Shown: one piece after another, positions 44,272 to 51,809 of the stretch
How positions within the stretch are numbered: the first letter of the stretch is position 1
Layout: every line of letters starts with the position of its first letter
Assembly (NCBI GenBank): GCA_902775135.1
Contig: CACYKY010000001.1
Span: 1-64,000, forward strand
Reading direction: 5' to 3'
DNA length: 64,000 nucleotides
Origin: an uncultured Bacteroidota bacterium
Lineage (GTDB): Bacteria > Bacteroidota > Bacteroidia > Bacteroidales > P3
Made by a program: the position numbers and the translations under genes
The notes under the pieces: model-generated
What the model saw: the letters and a program-made list of their open reading frames with translations, nothing else
What the model was told of the DNA's origin: nothing
Databases searched by the model: none

Positions 44272-45296
44272 ACGATTTCCAGCTTGTCGCCGTCGACGAG
44301 GCGTGCCTGGCCGGTGACGACGAGGCGGTCGCCGGCTTTGAGGGCGCCGGGTTCGACGGGGATGATTTCGATGCGGTCGTCGAAGCGTTGGCCCATGGTG
44401 ACGGCCACTCGGCGGGCGGTGTTGCCGTCGGCAACGAAGACATAGCGGTCATTCGAGCCGGTGAGTTTCAGCACGCTCTGGTAGGGCACCACGATGGCGT
44501 CGATCTCACCAATGGCGAGGGTGGCGCGGACATACATGCCGGGACGGATTTTCTCGCCGCTGTTGGGAATGTTTAGCTTGGCTTGGAAGGTGTGGCTGGC
44601 GGGGTCGATGGTGGGGTAGACAATCTCGATGGTGGCGGGGAAGGTCTGGCCGGGATAGATGTCGCTGGCGATGTCCACCTTCATGCCTTGCTTGACGAGG
44701 GGGAAGTAGGTCTCGGGGATGTTGATGATGGCCTTGAGGCGGGAAATCTGGGTCAGCGTGAGGATGGGCTGACCGGCGTACATCTCGCCGTCTTCATAGT
44801 ACTTGGCGCTGATGACGCCCGCGAACTGGGCTTTGACGAAGGTGTTCTGGTCGAGGAACTTCTCGCTTTCCACCAGCTGGTCGTAGCCGGCCTTTGTCTG
44901 GTCGTAGACTTGTTCGCTGACGGAGCCGCTGGCTTTGAGGGCGCTGACGCGGTCGAGTTCGGTTTTGGTGCTGGCAAGGTTGATGCGCGTGGTGTTGAGC
45001 TGGGTCTGGTCCATGCGGACGAGCATGGAGCCCTTCTGCACACGGCTGCCCACTTCGACATAGATGTGTTCGATGTGGCCGGTGACCGACGGGGCTATGT
45101 TCATGGTTTCGTAGCCTTCGAGGGTAGAGGAGAGTTCGAGGCTCTTGGCGATGCGTTCGCTCTGGAGCTCCTGGACCTTCACTTTCTCGGCTTCTTTCTT
45201 GGTGGTGGTGGCTGCTTTGTCGCCGCCTTTGCCGCCGCAAGCCACCATAGAGAGGGCGGCGATGGCGACGGTCGCAATTTTGAGATATTTATTCAT
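44256..45296 (-). CDS. RND periplasmic adaptor (membrane fusion protein)
   Basis: A 346-residue lipoprotein of the HlyD/AcrA family: signal with lipobox SMVAC (Cys20), a basic/acidic linker, barrel-sandwich (lipoyl) halves around an alpha-hairpin (about 85-150, TKTELDRVSALKASGSVSEQ), and a beta-barrel (about 175-270). It bridges the pump and the outer-membrane channel. The C-terminal VESEN is encoded by a heptad tract. It is 34 nt downstream of the TolC-type gene in the same operon. Confidence 0.92.
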   Translation of the reverse strand: MNKYLKIATVAIAALSMVACGGKGGDKAATTTKKEAEKVKVQELQSERIAKSLELSSTLEGYETMNIAPSVTGHIEHIYVEVGSRVQKGSMLVRMDQTQLNTTRINLASTKTELDRVSALKASGSVSEQVYDQTKAGYDQLVESEKFLDQNTFVKAQFAGVISAKYYEDGEMYAGQPILTLTQISRLKAIINIPETYFPLVKQGMKVDIASDIYPGQTFPATIEIVYPTIDPASHTFQAKLNIPNSGEKIRPGMYVRATLAIGEIDAIVVPYQSVLKLTGSNDRYVFVADGNTARRVAVTMGQRFDDRIEIIPVEPGALKAGDRLVVTGQARLVDGDKLEIVESEN

Positions 45297-45329
45297 TGTA
45301 CTTATTATTTTATTCTGTGAAAAAATGCA

Positions 45330-46631
45330 TTAGTTGTTCGAATTGAGCAGGTCCTCAAGGGCCACCTGGGCGCTGATGACACTCATGACGGCCTGGATGT
45401 AGTTGCTCTGGGCGGAGATGATGTCGGTGGAGGCTGTGGTGACCTCGAGGCTCGAGGCACGGCCGTAGTTGTATTTCTCGGTCACATTGTCAAAAACGCG
45501 CTTGGTAACATCGAGGTTGCGGCTCTGTATGTCGTAGTTCTCGAGGGCGGTGACAAGGTCGTATTGCAGCTGGTTGAACTGCACACGCAAGCCGTCTTCG
45601 GCCTGGCGGCGGGAGTTGGCGGTCTCCTGCTGGGCAATCTTGGCACTCTTGATGGAGGCGTAGCGGGTGCCGGAAGTGAAGAGGGGCATGCTGATGCTGG
45701 CGCCGATCATATTGGGGGGCGTCATGTTCATACCCTCTTCCTTGCCGAAGTATGTTTTGGCACTATATTGGTAGAACAAGGCCACAGTGGGCAGGAAGTC
45801 CATCCATGCCATGTTGACTTGACGGGTGGCCAGTTCCTCGTTTTTGGCAAGCAGCTGATAGTTGTAGTTGTTCTCGATGTGGAAGGGTTGGGTGAGGATG
45901 GATGCTGCGTTGCCTAGATTGAGGATGTCGTCCACAGGGGTGGTGAGTTCGACGGTGCTGTTGACGTCGGCCCCCAACTGGAGCAACAGCGAGTTGCGGA
46001 GCATTTGGAGCGAACGTTTGGTGCTGTTGATGCTGCTTTTCATGGAAGCCACCTGCACCTGCAGCTTGTCGGCATCCACCTGTTCGGCGGCACCCACGTT
46101 GACGGCTGCCTGGCTGGTAGAGGCGAGGCTCTCGAGGTTGGCGAGGCTGGAGTCCAGCAGGCCCACGGTCTCTTCCATGACGAGGATGGATACGTAGATG
46201 TTCTTCACCTGCGAGCGGGTCTGCTGCTCGGTCTGCTGGCGAGAGAGGTCGGTCATCTCGATGGCCAGGTTTTGGAGCATGGTGCCCACGATCTGTGCAC
46301 CTGTCAGGGCTACAGAGGCGTTGATGCCGAAGGTCCCGTTGGGGTTGAGGGGTATCTTGATGCCGGCGCCACCCATTCTCATTTCCATCTCGTAGCCGAG
46401 CATGTTCTGGTAGTCGAAGGTGGCTTTGGCCGAGGGCAGCATGGAGGAGAGGGTCTTCCAACGTTCCATCTCTGCCTTCTTCACTTCGAGGTCGGCATTC
46501 TTCATCGTGGCGTTGTGCTCGACGGCATACTGCTGGGCCTCGCCGAGCGACAGCCGCAGCGTCTGCTGCGCTCCTGCGGTAAGACCCATGCTTGCCAGCA
46601 CAATGGCTAATGTCAGTCTATTTAGTTTCAT
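45330..46631 (-). CDS. TolC family outer-membrane efflux protein
   Basis: A 433-residue outer-membrane factor. Signal peptide 1-21 (ending TAGAQ), then two repeats of the OEP domain rich in coiled coil: LRLSLGEAQQYAVEHNATMK at the start and TLPS/VTTASTDIISAQSNYIQAVM near the end, which are typical. It forms the outer-membrane exit duct of the tripartite pump with the MFP and RND proteins. It lies 30 nt downstream of the tetR gene. Confidence 0.92.
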   Translation of the reverse strand: MKLNRLTLAIVLASMGLTAGAQQTLRLSLGEAQQYAVEHNATMKNADLEVKKAEMERWKTLSSMLPSAKATFDYQNMLGYEMEMRMGGAGIKIPLNPNGTFGINASVALTGAQIVGTMLQNLAIEMTDLSRQQTEQQTRSQVKNIYVSILVMEETVGLLDSSLANLESLASTSQAAVNVGAAEQVDADKLQVQVASMKSSINSTKRSLQMLRNSLLLQLGADVNSTVELTTPVDDILNLGNAASILTQPFHIENNYNYQLLAKNEELATRQVNMAWMDFLPTVALFYQYSAKTYFGKEEGMNMTPPNMIGASISMPLFTSGTRYASIKSAKIAQQETANSRRQAEDGLRVQFNQLQYDLVTALENYDIQSRNLDVTKRVFDNVTEKYNYGRASSLEVTTASTDIISAQSNYIQAVMSVISAQVALEDLLNSNN

Positions 46632-46661
46632 TGTTATTTTTGTTTTACTTTTTTTTTATTA

Positions 46662-47306
46662 TCAAAACACATTGTCGGCATCCAACTTTTGGATGACCTC
46701 GGCGAAGTGGTTCACCTCGCGGTCGTAGCGGATGAGGGTATCGGTGGTCATCAATCCGCGCAGGTAGGTGAAGCACATCTCGTTGATGCGGCGGGCGTAC
46801 TCGTCGCGGTCCGATACATCGGAGCTGCGCTGCTGTTGGATGAGGTTGCAGAAGAAGTCGATGGCAACTTCCACATCGGCATCGGGACGCAGGTAGTTGT
46901 GGCTGCGCACATAGTCCATGCCGTGCAGCAGAAGTGCTCGCAGGCGGTCGCTGTGCACCTTGAAGAAGCGGTCGTGTATCTCGGGGTAGTAGCGCTCCGT
47001 CTCCTCGATGATGCGGCGATATTTGTGGATAAACATGGCGTTGGTTCGAAGCATGTACATGGCCACCAGCAGCGGTTCGTCCACCTGGCTATGGGCTTGG
47101 CGGTGACGGGCGTTGGTGCGTTCTTGCACAAGGGTGAGGCACTCAGTGAGCAGCTCTTCCTTGTTGGCGAAGGTCTCATAGAGGGTACGCTTCGACATGT
47201 GCAACGTCTGTGCGATGTCGTCCATCGTAACACCCCTGCAGCCCCGCTCGTTGAACATCTGCAGCGCTGTCTCCACGATTTTCTCCTTGTTTTCTTCGTT
47301 TGCCAT
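46662..47306 (-). CDS. TetR/AcrR family transcriptional regulator
   Basis: A 214-residue regulator. The N-terminal helix-turn-helix is clear: KEKIVETALQMFNERGCRGV, MDDIAQTLHMSKRTLYETFA and NKEELL (about 6-52). The C-terminal ligand domain is variable. As first gene of the efflux operon it probably represses its own promoter and is released by a pump substrate. No clear operator palindrome was identified in the upstream 70 nt. Confidence 0.9.
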   Translation of the reverse strand: MANEENKEKIVETALQMFNERGCRGVTMDDIAQTLHMSKRTLYETFANKEELLTECLTLVQERTNARHRQAHSQVDEPLLVAMYMLRTNAMFIHKYRRIIEETERYYPEIHDRFFKVHSDRLRALLLHGMDYVRSHNYLRPDADVEVAIDFFCNLIQQQRSSDVSDRDEYARRINEMCFTYLRGLMTTDTLIRYDREVNHFAEVIQKLDADNVF

Positions 47307-47378
47307 CGGGCTCTATCTGTTTGTCTTTTAGTCGCTAATTGGGATTATATATAATTATTGTACCCGAGAAAAGCGGTG

Positions 47379-47386
47379 CAAAGATA
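47379..47386 (-). promoter_or_regulatory. -7 box of the tetR-efflux operon
   Basis: TATCTTTG on the minus strand, 72 nt before the tetR start. The -33 position falls in the upstream terminator stem and has no clear TTTG. Confidence 0.55.
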
Positions 47387-47390
47387 CAAA

Positions 47391-47427
47391 AAAAACTCCG
47401 AAAACTTTTCCGGTTTTCGGAGTTTTT
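47391..47427. terminator. Terminator after the second yajC
   Basis: Stem ACTCCGAAAAC (47395-47405) and GTTTTCGGAGT (47413-47423) with flanking A and T runs. On the minus strand it ends transcripts from the yajC-type gene just before the tetR promoter. Confidence 0.85.
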
Positions 47428-47447
47428 ATAGTTAAATAATCTTAACG

Positions 47448-47744
47448 CTACTTTTCCTTGTGCTCGGGGATGGGTTGCAAGGTACCTATCTGCACTTTCA
47501 TGCGGGCTCCGGGGGCGGCTTCGACGATTGCCCATGCGCCATCGCGGCTGACGAAGGTCACATGTATGCCGCCGGCGGTCATCACACGGTCACCTTTCTG
47601 CAGGCCGTCGCGGTATTCTTTCTCTTTCTTGGCTTTTTGACTCTGTGGACGGATGAGGAAGAGGTAGAACACCACTATCATCAGCACAATCATGATGCCC
47701 GTTTTCCAGCCGTTGGCAATGTCGAGGAGTATGAATTCAGTCAT
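47448..47744 (-). CDS. Second YajC family protein
   Basis: A 98-residue protein with one helix (about 15-32, GIMIVLMIVVFYLFLI) followed by RPQSQKAKKEKEYRDGLQKG and DRVMTAGGIHVTFVS, the YajC pattern. It is distinct from the yajC at 16612-16935 (only the RPQ and LQKGDRV regions match well). It stands alone, with its own terminator. Two YajC genes in one genome is unusual. It may be a divergent Sec accessory subunit. Confidence 0.85.
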   Translation of the reverse strand: MTEFILLDIANGWKTGIMIVLMIVVFYLFLIRPQSQKAKKEKEYRDGLQKGDRVMTAGGIHVTFVSRDGAWAIVEAAPGARMKVQIGTLQPIPEHKEK

Positions 47745-48076
47745 TTTTGTCTGTTTTTTTGTTTTTTATCGTCATAACGATGCTGTTCTCCCTTTTATTG
47801 TCTCCAATGAAAAAAAAGTTGTAAAATCGACTCTTTCTTTATTTGTAAACAACATGTTGTCAATATGTTGTGTTTTAAGAATCTCTGTAACTGACTGTGG
47901 TACATTTCCTAGAGTCCCCCACCTATATATCAACGCCGTATCAACACCGTATCAACACCCACCTTTTTCGTCGATGATACGCTGTGGTCAGGGTAGGGGT
48001 GAGGGGGGTGGTGTGTTGATATTTTTAGTAGGTGGCCGATACAATATTTTCCGGCAATCGGAGTTATATTGAATAT
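47745..48076. other. Intergenic region between yajC paralogue and murL
   Basis: A 332-nt divergent spacer, with an 11-nt tandem tract (47927-47959). No clear promoter for either side and no coding ORF were found. Confidence 0.55.
47927..47959 (-). repeat. 11-nt tandem tract, three units
   Basis: Three units whose minus-strand form is GGTGTTGATAC or a close variant. It is the same family as the GGAGTTGATAC tracts at 54134 and 60127, here reversed. Confidence 0.85.
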
Positions 48077-49462
48077 ATGAAAGACAATAGCATGAAATAT
48101 GCCGAGTTGCGGGAACGCTATCCCGAGTTCGTCTACGAGGCCTTCCACCATGAGTGGACCCATGAAGGACTGCGTCTCTGGTTCGATTTCCGCATGGGCG
48201 AGGTGGTCTTCCATCCCGAGGCTCTCTTCGAAGAACGTCCCTTCCTGAACCGCAATGTCCCCCTCGCCATGCTCGACCGCATGGTGTTCGACATCGGCAT
48301 GATCGAACTGATAAGTTATTGGAAATGCGCCTGCCCGCCTACGGTCAAGGTGCTTTGTGGAAGCCTTACCGACCAGCAGATAGCCTTCTGGCGCAAACTA
48401 TACTGGAACGGCCTCGGTGAGTTCTTCTACACCAACGGCATAACCGCTGCTTCAAACGACTTCATTCATTTCCCGTCTCAGCTCCACAAGGTCGCCGACC
48501 TCAGTTCGGCGCAATCGATAAATCCCGAAAATTATATACCCCGAAGCGGGGAGTATCTGGTACCGATTGGAGGTGGTAAAGACTCTGTCGTCACGTTGGA
48601 ATTGCTGCGGAGGGCCGGCAAGACCATCCGACCGCTGATTATGAACCCCCGCGGCGCCACGCGCGAGTGTGCCCGAGTGGCCGGGTTCCCCTTGGAGGAG
48701 GTGCTTGTCATCCGCCGCAAAATCGATCCTGCATTGTTGGACCTCAACGCCAAAGGTTACCTTAATGGTCACACGCCCTTCTCCGCCATGCTTGCCTTCT
48801 ACACCCGCTTGGCCTCCGTCTTGAGCGGTATCCCCAATGTGGCACTCAGCAATGAAAATTCTGCTAATGAGAGCACGGTGATTGGCACATCGGTCAACCA
48901 CCAATACTCGAAAAGTCTCGAATTCGAGGATGACTTCCGCCGCTATTGTCCGGGGTTCAATTATTTCAGTTTCTTGAGACCTCTGAGCGAATTGCAGATT
49001 GCCATGTTGTTCAGCCGCTTTACCGCTTATCATGATGTTTTTCGCTCCTGCAATGTGGGCAGCAAGGAGGATATCTGGTGCGGCCATTGCGCCAAGTGTC
49101 TCTTCGCCTACATCATCCTCTCTCCCTTCATCGAACCTTCCCGCCTGAATCATATTTTCGGTAAGGCGATGCTCGACGACATCACGCTTCAACTTGAATT
49201 CGACCAACTTATCGGCGAGGCCGAGACCAAACCCTTCGAGTGTGTGGGTACCGTGAGCGAAGTGCGGCAGGCGCTGGCTATGACCCTACGCCGCTGGTAT
49301 CCCACAGATCTTAAACCTGCACTCCTTAATGGCCGTAATGTCCCTAACGCCCTTAAGACCCTTGAGGCCCCTATCGTCCTGGATACCCTCTTGCCCATCG
49401 GCAACCTCTCCGCCGAAGAACGCCAAATCCTACAAGCAGCATGTACAGAGAAGACCAACTGA
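48077..49462 (+). CDS. murL: Probable MurL, UDP-MurNAc-L-Ala-L-Glu epimerase
   Basis: A 461-residue protein with a PP-loop ATP-pyrophosphatase motif (VPIGGGKDSVVTLELL, about 172-187), conserved NGHTPFSAMLAFYTRLAS and LSNENSANES, VNHQYSKSLEFEDDFRRYCP, and a Cys cluster CGHCAKCLFAY. This fits MurL, the ATP-dependent enzyme of Xanthomonas that converts the terminal L-Glu of UDP-MurNAc-L-Ala-L-Glu to D-Glu. The directly following, overlapping gene encodes a MurD-type ligase, the known partner. The start is taken at 48077; 48092 is possible. A 9-nt tract encodes LNGRNVPNALKTLEA near the C-terminus. The alternative is another PP-loop enzyme of unknown substrate. Confidence 0.72.
   Translation: MKDNSMKYAELRERYPEFVYEAFHHEWTHEGLRLWFDFRMGEVVFHPEALFEERPFLNRNVPLAMLDRMVFDIGMIELISYWKCACPPTVKVLCGSLTDQQIAFWRKLYWNGLGEFFYTNGITAASNDFIHFPSQLHKVADLSSAQSINPENYIPRSGEYLVPIGGGKDSVVTLELLRRAGKTIRPLIMNPRGATRECARVAGFPLEEVLVIRRKIDPALLDLNAKGYLNGHTPFSAMLAFYTRLASVLSGIPNVALSNENSANESTVIGTSVNHQYSKSLEFEDDFRRYCPGFNYFSFLRPLSELQIAMLFSRFTAYHDVFRSCNVGSKEDIWCGHCAKCLFAYIILSPFIEPSRLNHIFGKAMLDDITLQLEFDQLIGEAETKPFECVGTVSEVRQALAMTLRRWYPTDLKPALLNGRNVPNALKTLEAPIVLDTLLPIGNLSAEERQILQAACTEKTN
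49325..49369 (+). repeat. 9-nt tract inside murL
   Basis: Five in-frame 9-nt units (for example CTTAAGACC, CTTGAGGCC) encode five tripeptides. The units resemble those of the pgk terminator (CTTAAGGTC). Confidence 0.8.
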
Positions 49463-50709
49463 GATTCCTGCTTCAGGGCCACAAGATACTCGTAGCCGGC
49501 TACGGCCGCGAAGGAAAGAGCGCCGAAAGGCTGATCCGGAAACTTGTACCGGAGGTTCATTACACCATCGCCATGAAGGTCGAGGATGGAAAATGGATAG
49601 ACATGGATGGAAATGGGCACGAGGAATGGCCGTTCGATATGGTCATCAAGTCGCCCGGAATCCCTAATTTCCAGTTTCCCGTACTCAACTTTCAATTAAC
49701 TTCGTTGACGGACCTCTTCCTCCAGGTCTATGGCGATCTTACCATCGGCGTCACCGGAACCAAGGGCAAGAGCACAACATCCTCGTTGATACACCACCTG
49801 CTTCCCTGGTCCATTCTGGCAGGCAACATTGGCATCCCGCTTTTCGATATCCTCGACGACCTCAGCGAGGACAGCATTGTTGTGGCCGAACTCAGCTGTC
49901 ACCAGTTGGAGAATATCCATCGCGGCCCCCATGTCGCCGTGCTGCTCAACCTCTTCCAGGAGCACCTCGACCACTACGAAAACTACATGGGATACAAGAT
50001 GGCCAAGATGCAGATTGCACTTCGCCAGCATTCCGGCGACCACTTCTTCTATTGCACCGACAATGAGGAGCTACGCTTGTTAGTTAAGAGTTATGAGTTA
50101 AGAGTGAAGAGCGAATTGCATCCATATTCCATTAATGATATTAGTGATGAGGAGCGGGTGTTGCTCGAGGCTTGTCCGTTGGAGGGCGAGCACAACCGGA
50201 GCAACACTCTCGTCGCCTGCCGCGTGGCCTCCCTCGTCCAGAACAACCCAATCTCAACCTTCAGCTCTCGGCTTTCAACTTTCAAGGGCCTTCGCCATCG
50301 CATGGAGCGGGTAGGGAATGTGCGGGGTATCACTTGGTACGACGACAGCATCTCCACCATCCCCGAGGCTGCCATCGCTGCTATGCGAGCCCTCGGTCGT
50401 GTCGACACACTCATCCTCGGAGGCTTCGATCGCGGCATCGATTATCAGCCGTTGGTCGACTTCCTGAAAGGCCATCCCGTCGAAAACATTGTGTTCGTCG
50501 GAGCTGCCGGACGCCGCATCCTCTCATCTCTCGTCACTCATCACTCATCACTCGTTGAGGACGACTACACCAAGATTGTCCCTTGGTGCGCCGAGCATAC
50601 ACCGCAGGGTGGGGTAGTGCTCCTTTCGCCTGCGGCTGCCAGCTATGATGCCTTCAAGAACTTCGAACATCGCGGCGACTTCTTCGCCGAACAAATCCAT
50701 AAACTATGA
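49441..50709 (+). CDS. murD2: MurD-type ligase, probably MurD2 (L-glutamate-adding)
   Basis: A 422-residue Mur ligase that adds glutamate to UDP-MurNAc-L-Ala. It shows GVTGTKGKSTTSSLIH (P-loop, about 101), LSCHQLENI, NLFQEHLDHYENYMGYKMAK, LEGEHNRSN, WYDDSISTIPEAAIAAM (where ordinary MurD has a DSKATN-like sequence) and LSPAAASYDAFKNFEHRGDF. It overlaps murL by 22 nt, as expected of the MurD2-MurL pair using L-Glu. Four heptad tracts interrupt the gene in frame at domain loops. All nucleotide-binding motifs are intact, so it should be active. Confidence 0.82.
   Translation: MYREDQLRFLLQGHKILVAGYGREGKSAERLIRKLVPEVHYTIAMKVEDGKWIDMDGNGHEEWPFDMVIKSPGIPNFQFPVLNFQLTSLTDLFLQVYGDLTIGVTGTKGKSTTSSLIHHLLPWSILAGNIGIPLFDILDDLSEDSIVVAELSCHQLENIHRGPHVAVLLNLFQEHLDHYENYMGYKMAKMQIALRQHSGDHFFYCTDNEELRLLVKSYELRVKSELHPYSINDISDEERVLLEACPLEGEHNRSNTLVACRVASLVQNNPISTFSSRLSTFKGLRHRMERVGNVRGITWYDDSISTIPEAAIAAMRALGRVDTLILGGFDRGIDYQPLVDFLKGHPVENIVFVGAAGRRILSSLVTHHSSLVEDDYTKIVPWCAEHTPQGGVVLLSPAAASYDAFKNFEHRGDFFAEQIHKL
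49666..49700 (+). repeat. Heptad tract 1 in murD2
   Basis: Five 7-nt units (AATTTCC, AACTTTC and variants) between the conserved VIKSPGIP and LTDLFLQ, encoding NFQFPVLNFQL. Confidence 0.75.
50083..50110 (+). repeat. Heptad tract 2 in murD2
   Basis: Four 7-nt units (GTTAAGA, GTTATGA and variants), encoding LVKSYELRVKS in frame. Confidence 0.85.
50252..50286 (+). repeat. Heptad tract 3 in murD2
   Basis: Five 7-nt units (TCTCAAC, TTTCAAC and variants), encoding ISTFSSRLSTFK before the conserved GLRHRME. Confidence 0.8.
50522..50556 (+). repeat. Heptad tract 4 in murD2
   Basis: Five 7-nt units (ACTCATC, TCTCATC and variants), encoding LSSLVTHHSSL. Confidence 0.85.
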
Positions 50710-51809
50710 CCGACTATAAAGCCATTCGGAATCAACTGCATCAGAATCCTCAGACGGCTGGATGTGAGCAGTTTGCACACGATACCATCATTCAGCATTT
50801 ACAGCGTCTGCACCCCGACAAAGTATATACCCATGTGGGTGGATGGGGGGTGATAGCGGTATGGGGTAAAGACCCGCAGGCTCCTACCATCGCCTTCCGC
50901 GCCGACACCGACGCCCTCCCTATCGGACACCGCTGTGGACACGACGGTCACACCACCATCCTCCTGCGCTTGGCAGAACTTATAAATTTTGAATTCCGAA
51001 ATTCGAATTGTGAAGATGATGAATTCAACATTCAACATTCAACATTCAACATCCTCCTCCTCTGGCAGCCTGCCGAGGAGACCGGCGAAGGAGCTCGCGC
51101 CATGCTCGAGAGTGGCATTCTGCAACAGTATAACATTCAGTCGTTCTATGCTTTGCACAACCTCCCCGGCTATCCGCTGGGTACCGTAGTGCTCTGTCCG
51201 AGGACTTTCGCCGCCGCCTCCACGGGCGTCGTCTACCACCTTGACGGCCGCGAGACACATGCTTCGACACCCGAATTGGGCATCAATCCGGGGATGGCTA
51301 TCGCTGAGATTATCAATAGGTTCAACGGATTTAATGGACGGGATGGAGAATTCCGTCAGAGTACCTTGATATGTGTCCACATCGGGCAGCCGGCCTTCGG
51401 CACTTCGGCGGGGCATGGCGAAGTGATGTTCACCCTCCGTGCTTTCACCAACGACGAGATGGAAAAAATGCTCTCAGAAGCCAACCAAGTGGTAGATGAG
51501 GTATCCTCTCGTTATGGTTTGAAAGTCAGCCGTTCTCTTGTTGAACCTTTCCGCGCCACCGAGAATAATGGCGACTGTGTGGAAGCAATAGAAAAAGTTG
51601 CAGAGGATGTGCCGCTTTGTGTTCGTTATCAGATGGAACCCAACCGCTGGAGCGAGGACTTTGCCGAGTATCTGCTGCATTTCAAAGGCGCTATGTTCGG
51701 CATCGGAAGTGGCGAGCATCAACCCGAGTTACATCATCCCGACTACGACTTCCCCGACGCCCTCATCGAGCCCGCCGCCCAGCTCTTCTTCCGCTTGGCT
51801 ACTGAGTAA
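50706..51809 (+). CDS. M20 family amidohydrolase
   Basis: A 367-residue metallopeptidase/amidohydrolase (M20D, N-acyl-amino-acid hydrolase type). It has AFRADTDALPI and HRCGHDGHTTILLRLAEL (metal ligands, about 60-92), WQPAEETGEGARAM (catalytic Glu pair, about 119), YALHNLPGYPLG and the late HHPDYDFPD. It overlaps murD2 by 4 nt, so it is in the murL operon. It might process a peptidoglycan-derived or acyl-glutamate substrate, but that is a guess from context. An 11-unit heptad tract inserts about 25 residues between LAEL and ILLLWQPAEE. Confidence 0.88.
   Translation: MTDYKAIRNQLHQNPQTAGCEQFAHDTIIQHLQRLHPDKVYTHVGGWGVIAVWGKDPQAPTIAFRADTDALPIGHRCGHDGHTTILLRLAELINFEFRNSNCEDDEFNIQHSTFNILLLWQPAEETGEGARAMLESGILQQYNIQSFYALHNLPGYPLGTVVLCPRTFAAASTGVVYHLDGRETHASTPELGINPGMAIAEIINRFNGFNGRDGEFRQSTLICVHIGQPAFGTSAGHGEVMFTLRAFTNDEMEKMLSEANQVVDEVSSRYGLKVSRSLVEPFRATENNGDCVEAIEKVAEDVPLCVRYQMEPNRWSEDFAEYLLHFKGAMFGIGSGEHQPELHHPDYDFPDALIEPAAQLFFRLATE
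50975..51051 (+). repeat. Eleven-unit heptad tract inside the amidohydrolase gene
   Basis: Eleven consecutive 7-nt units, 77 nt. The first two are exactly AGAACTTATAAATT, the 14-mer repeated at 25396-25450, and the last four are TTCAACA. It encodes an Asn/Phe/Glu-rich insert in frame. Confidence 0.92.
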
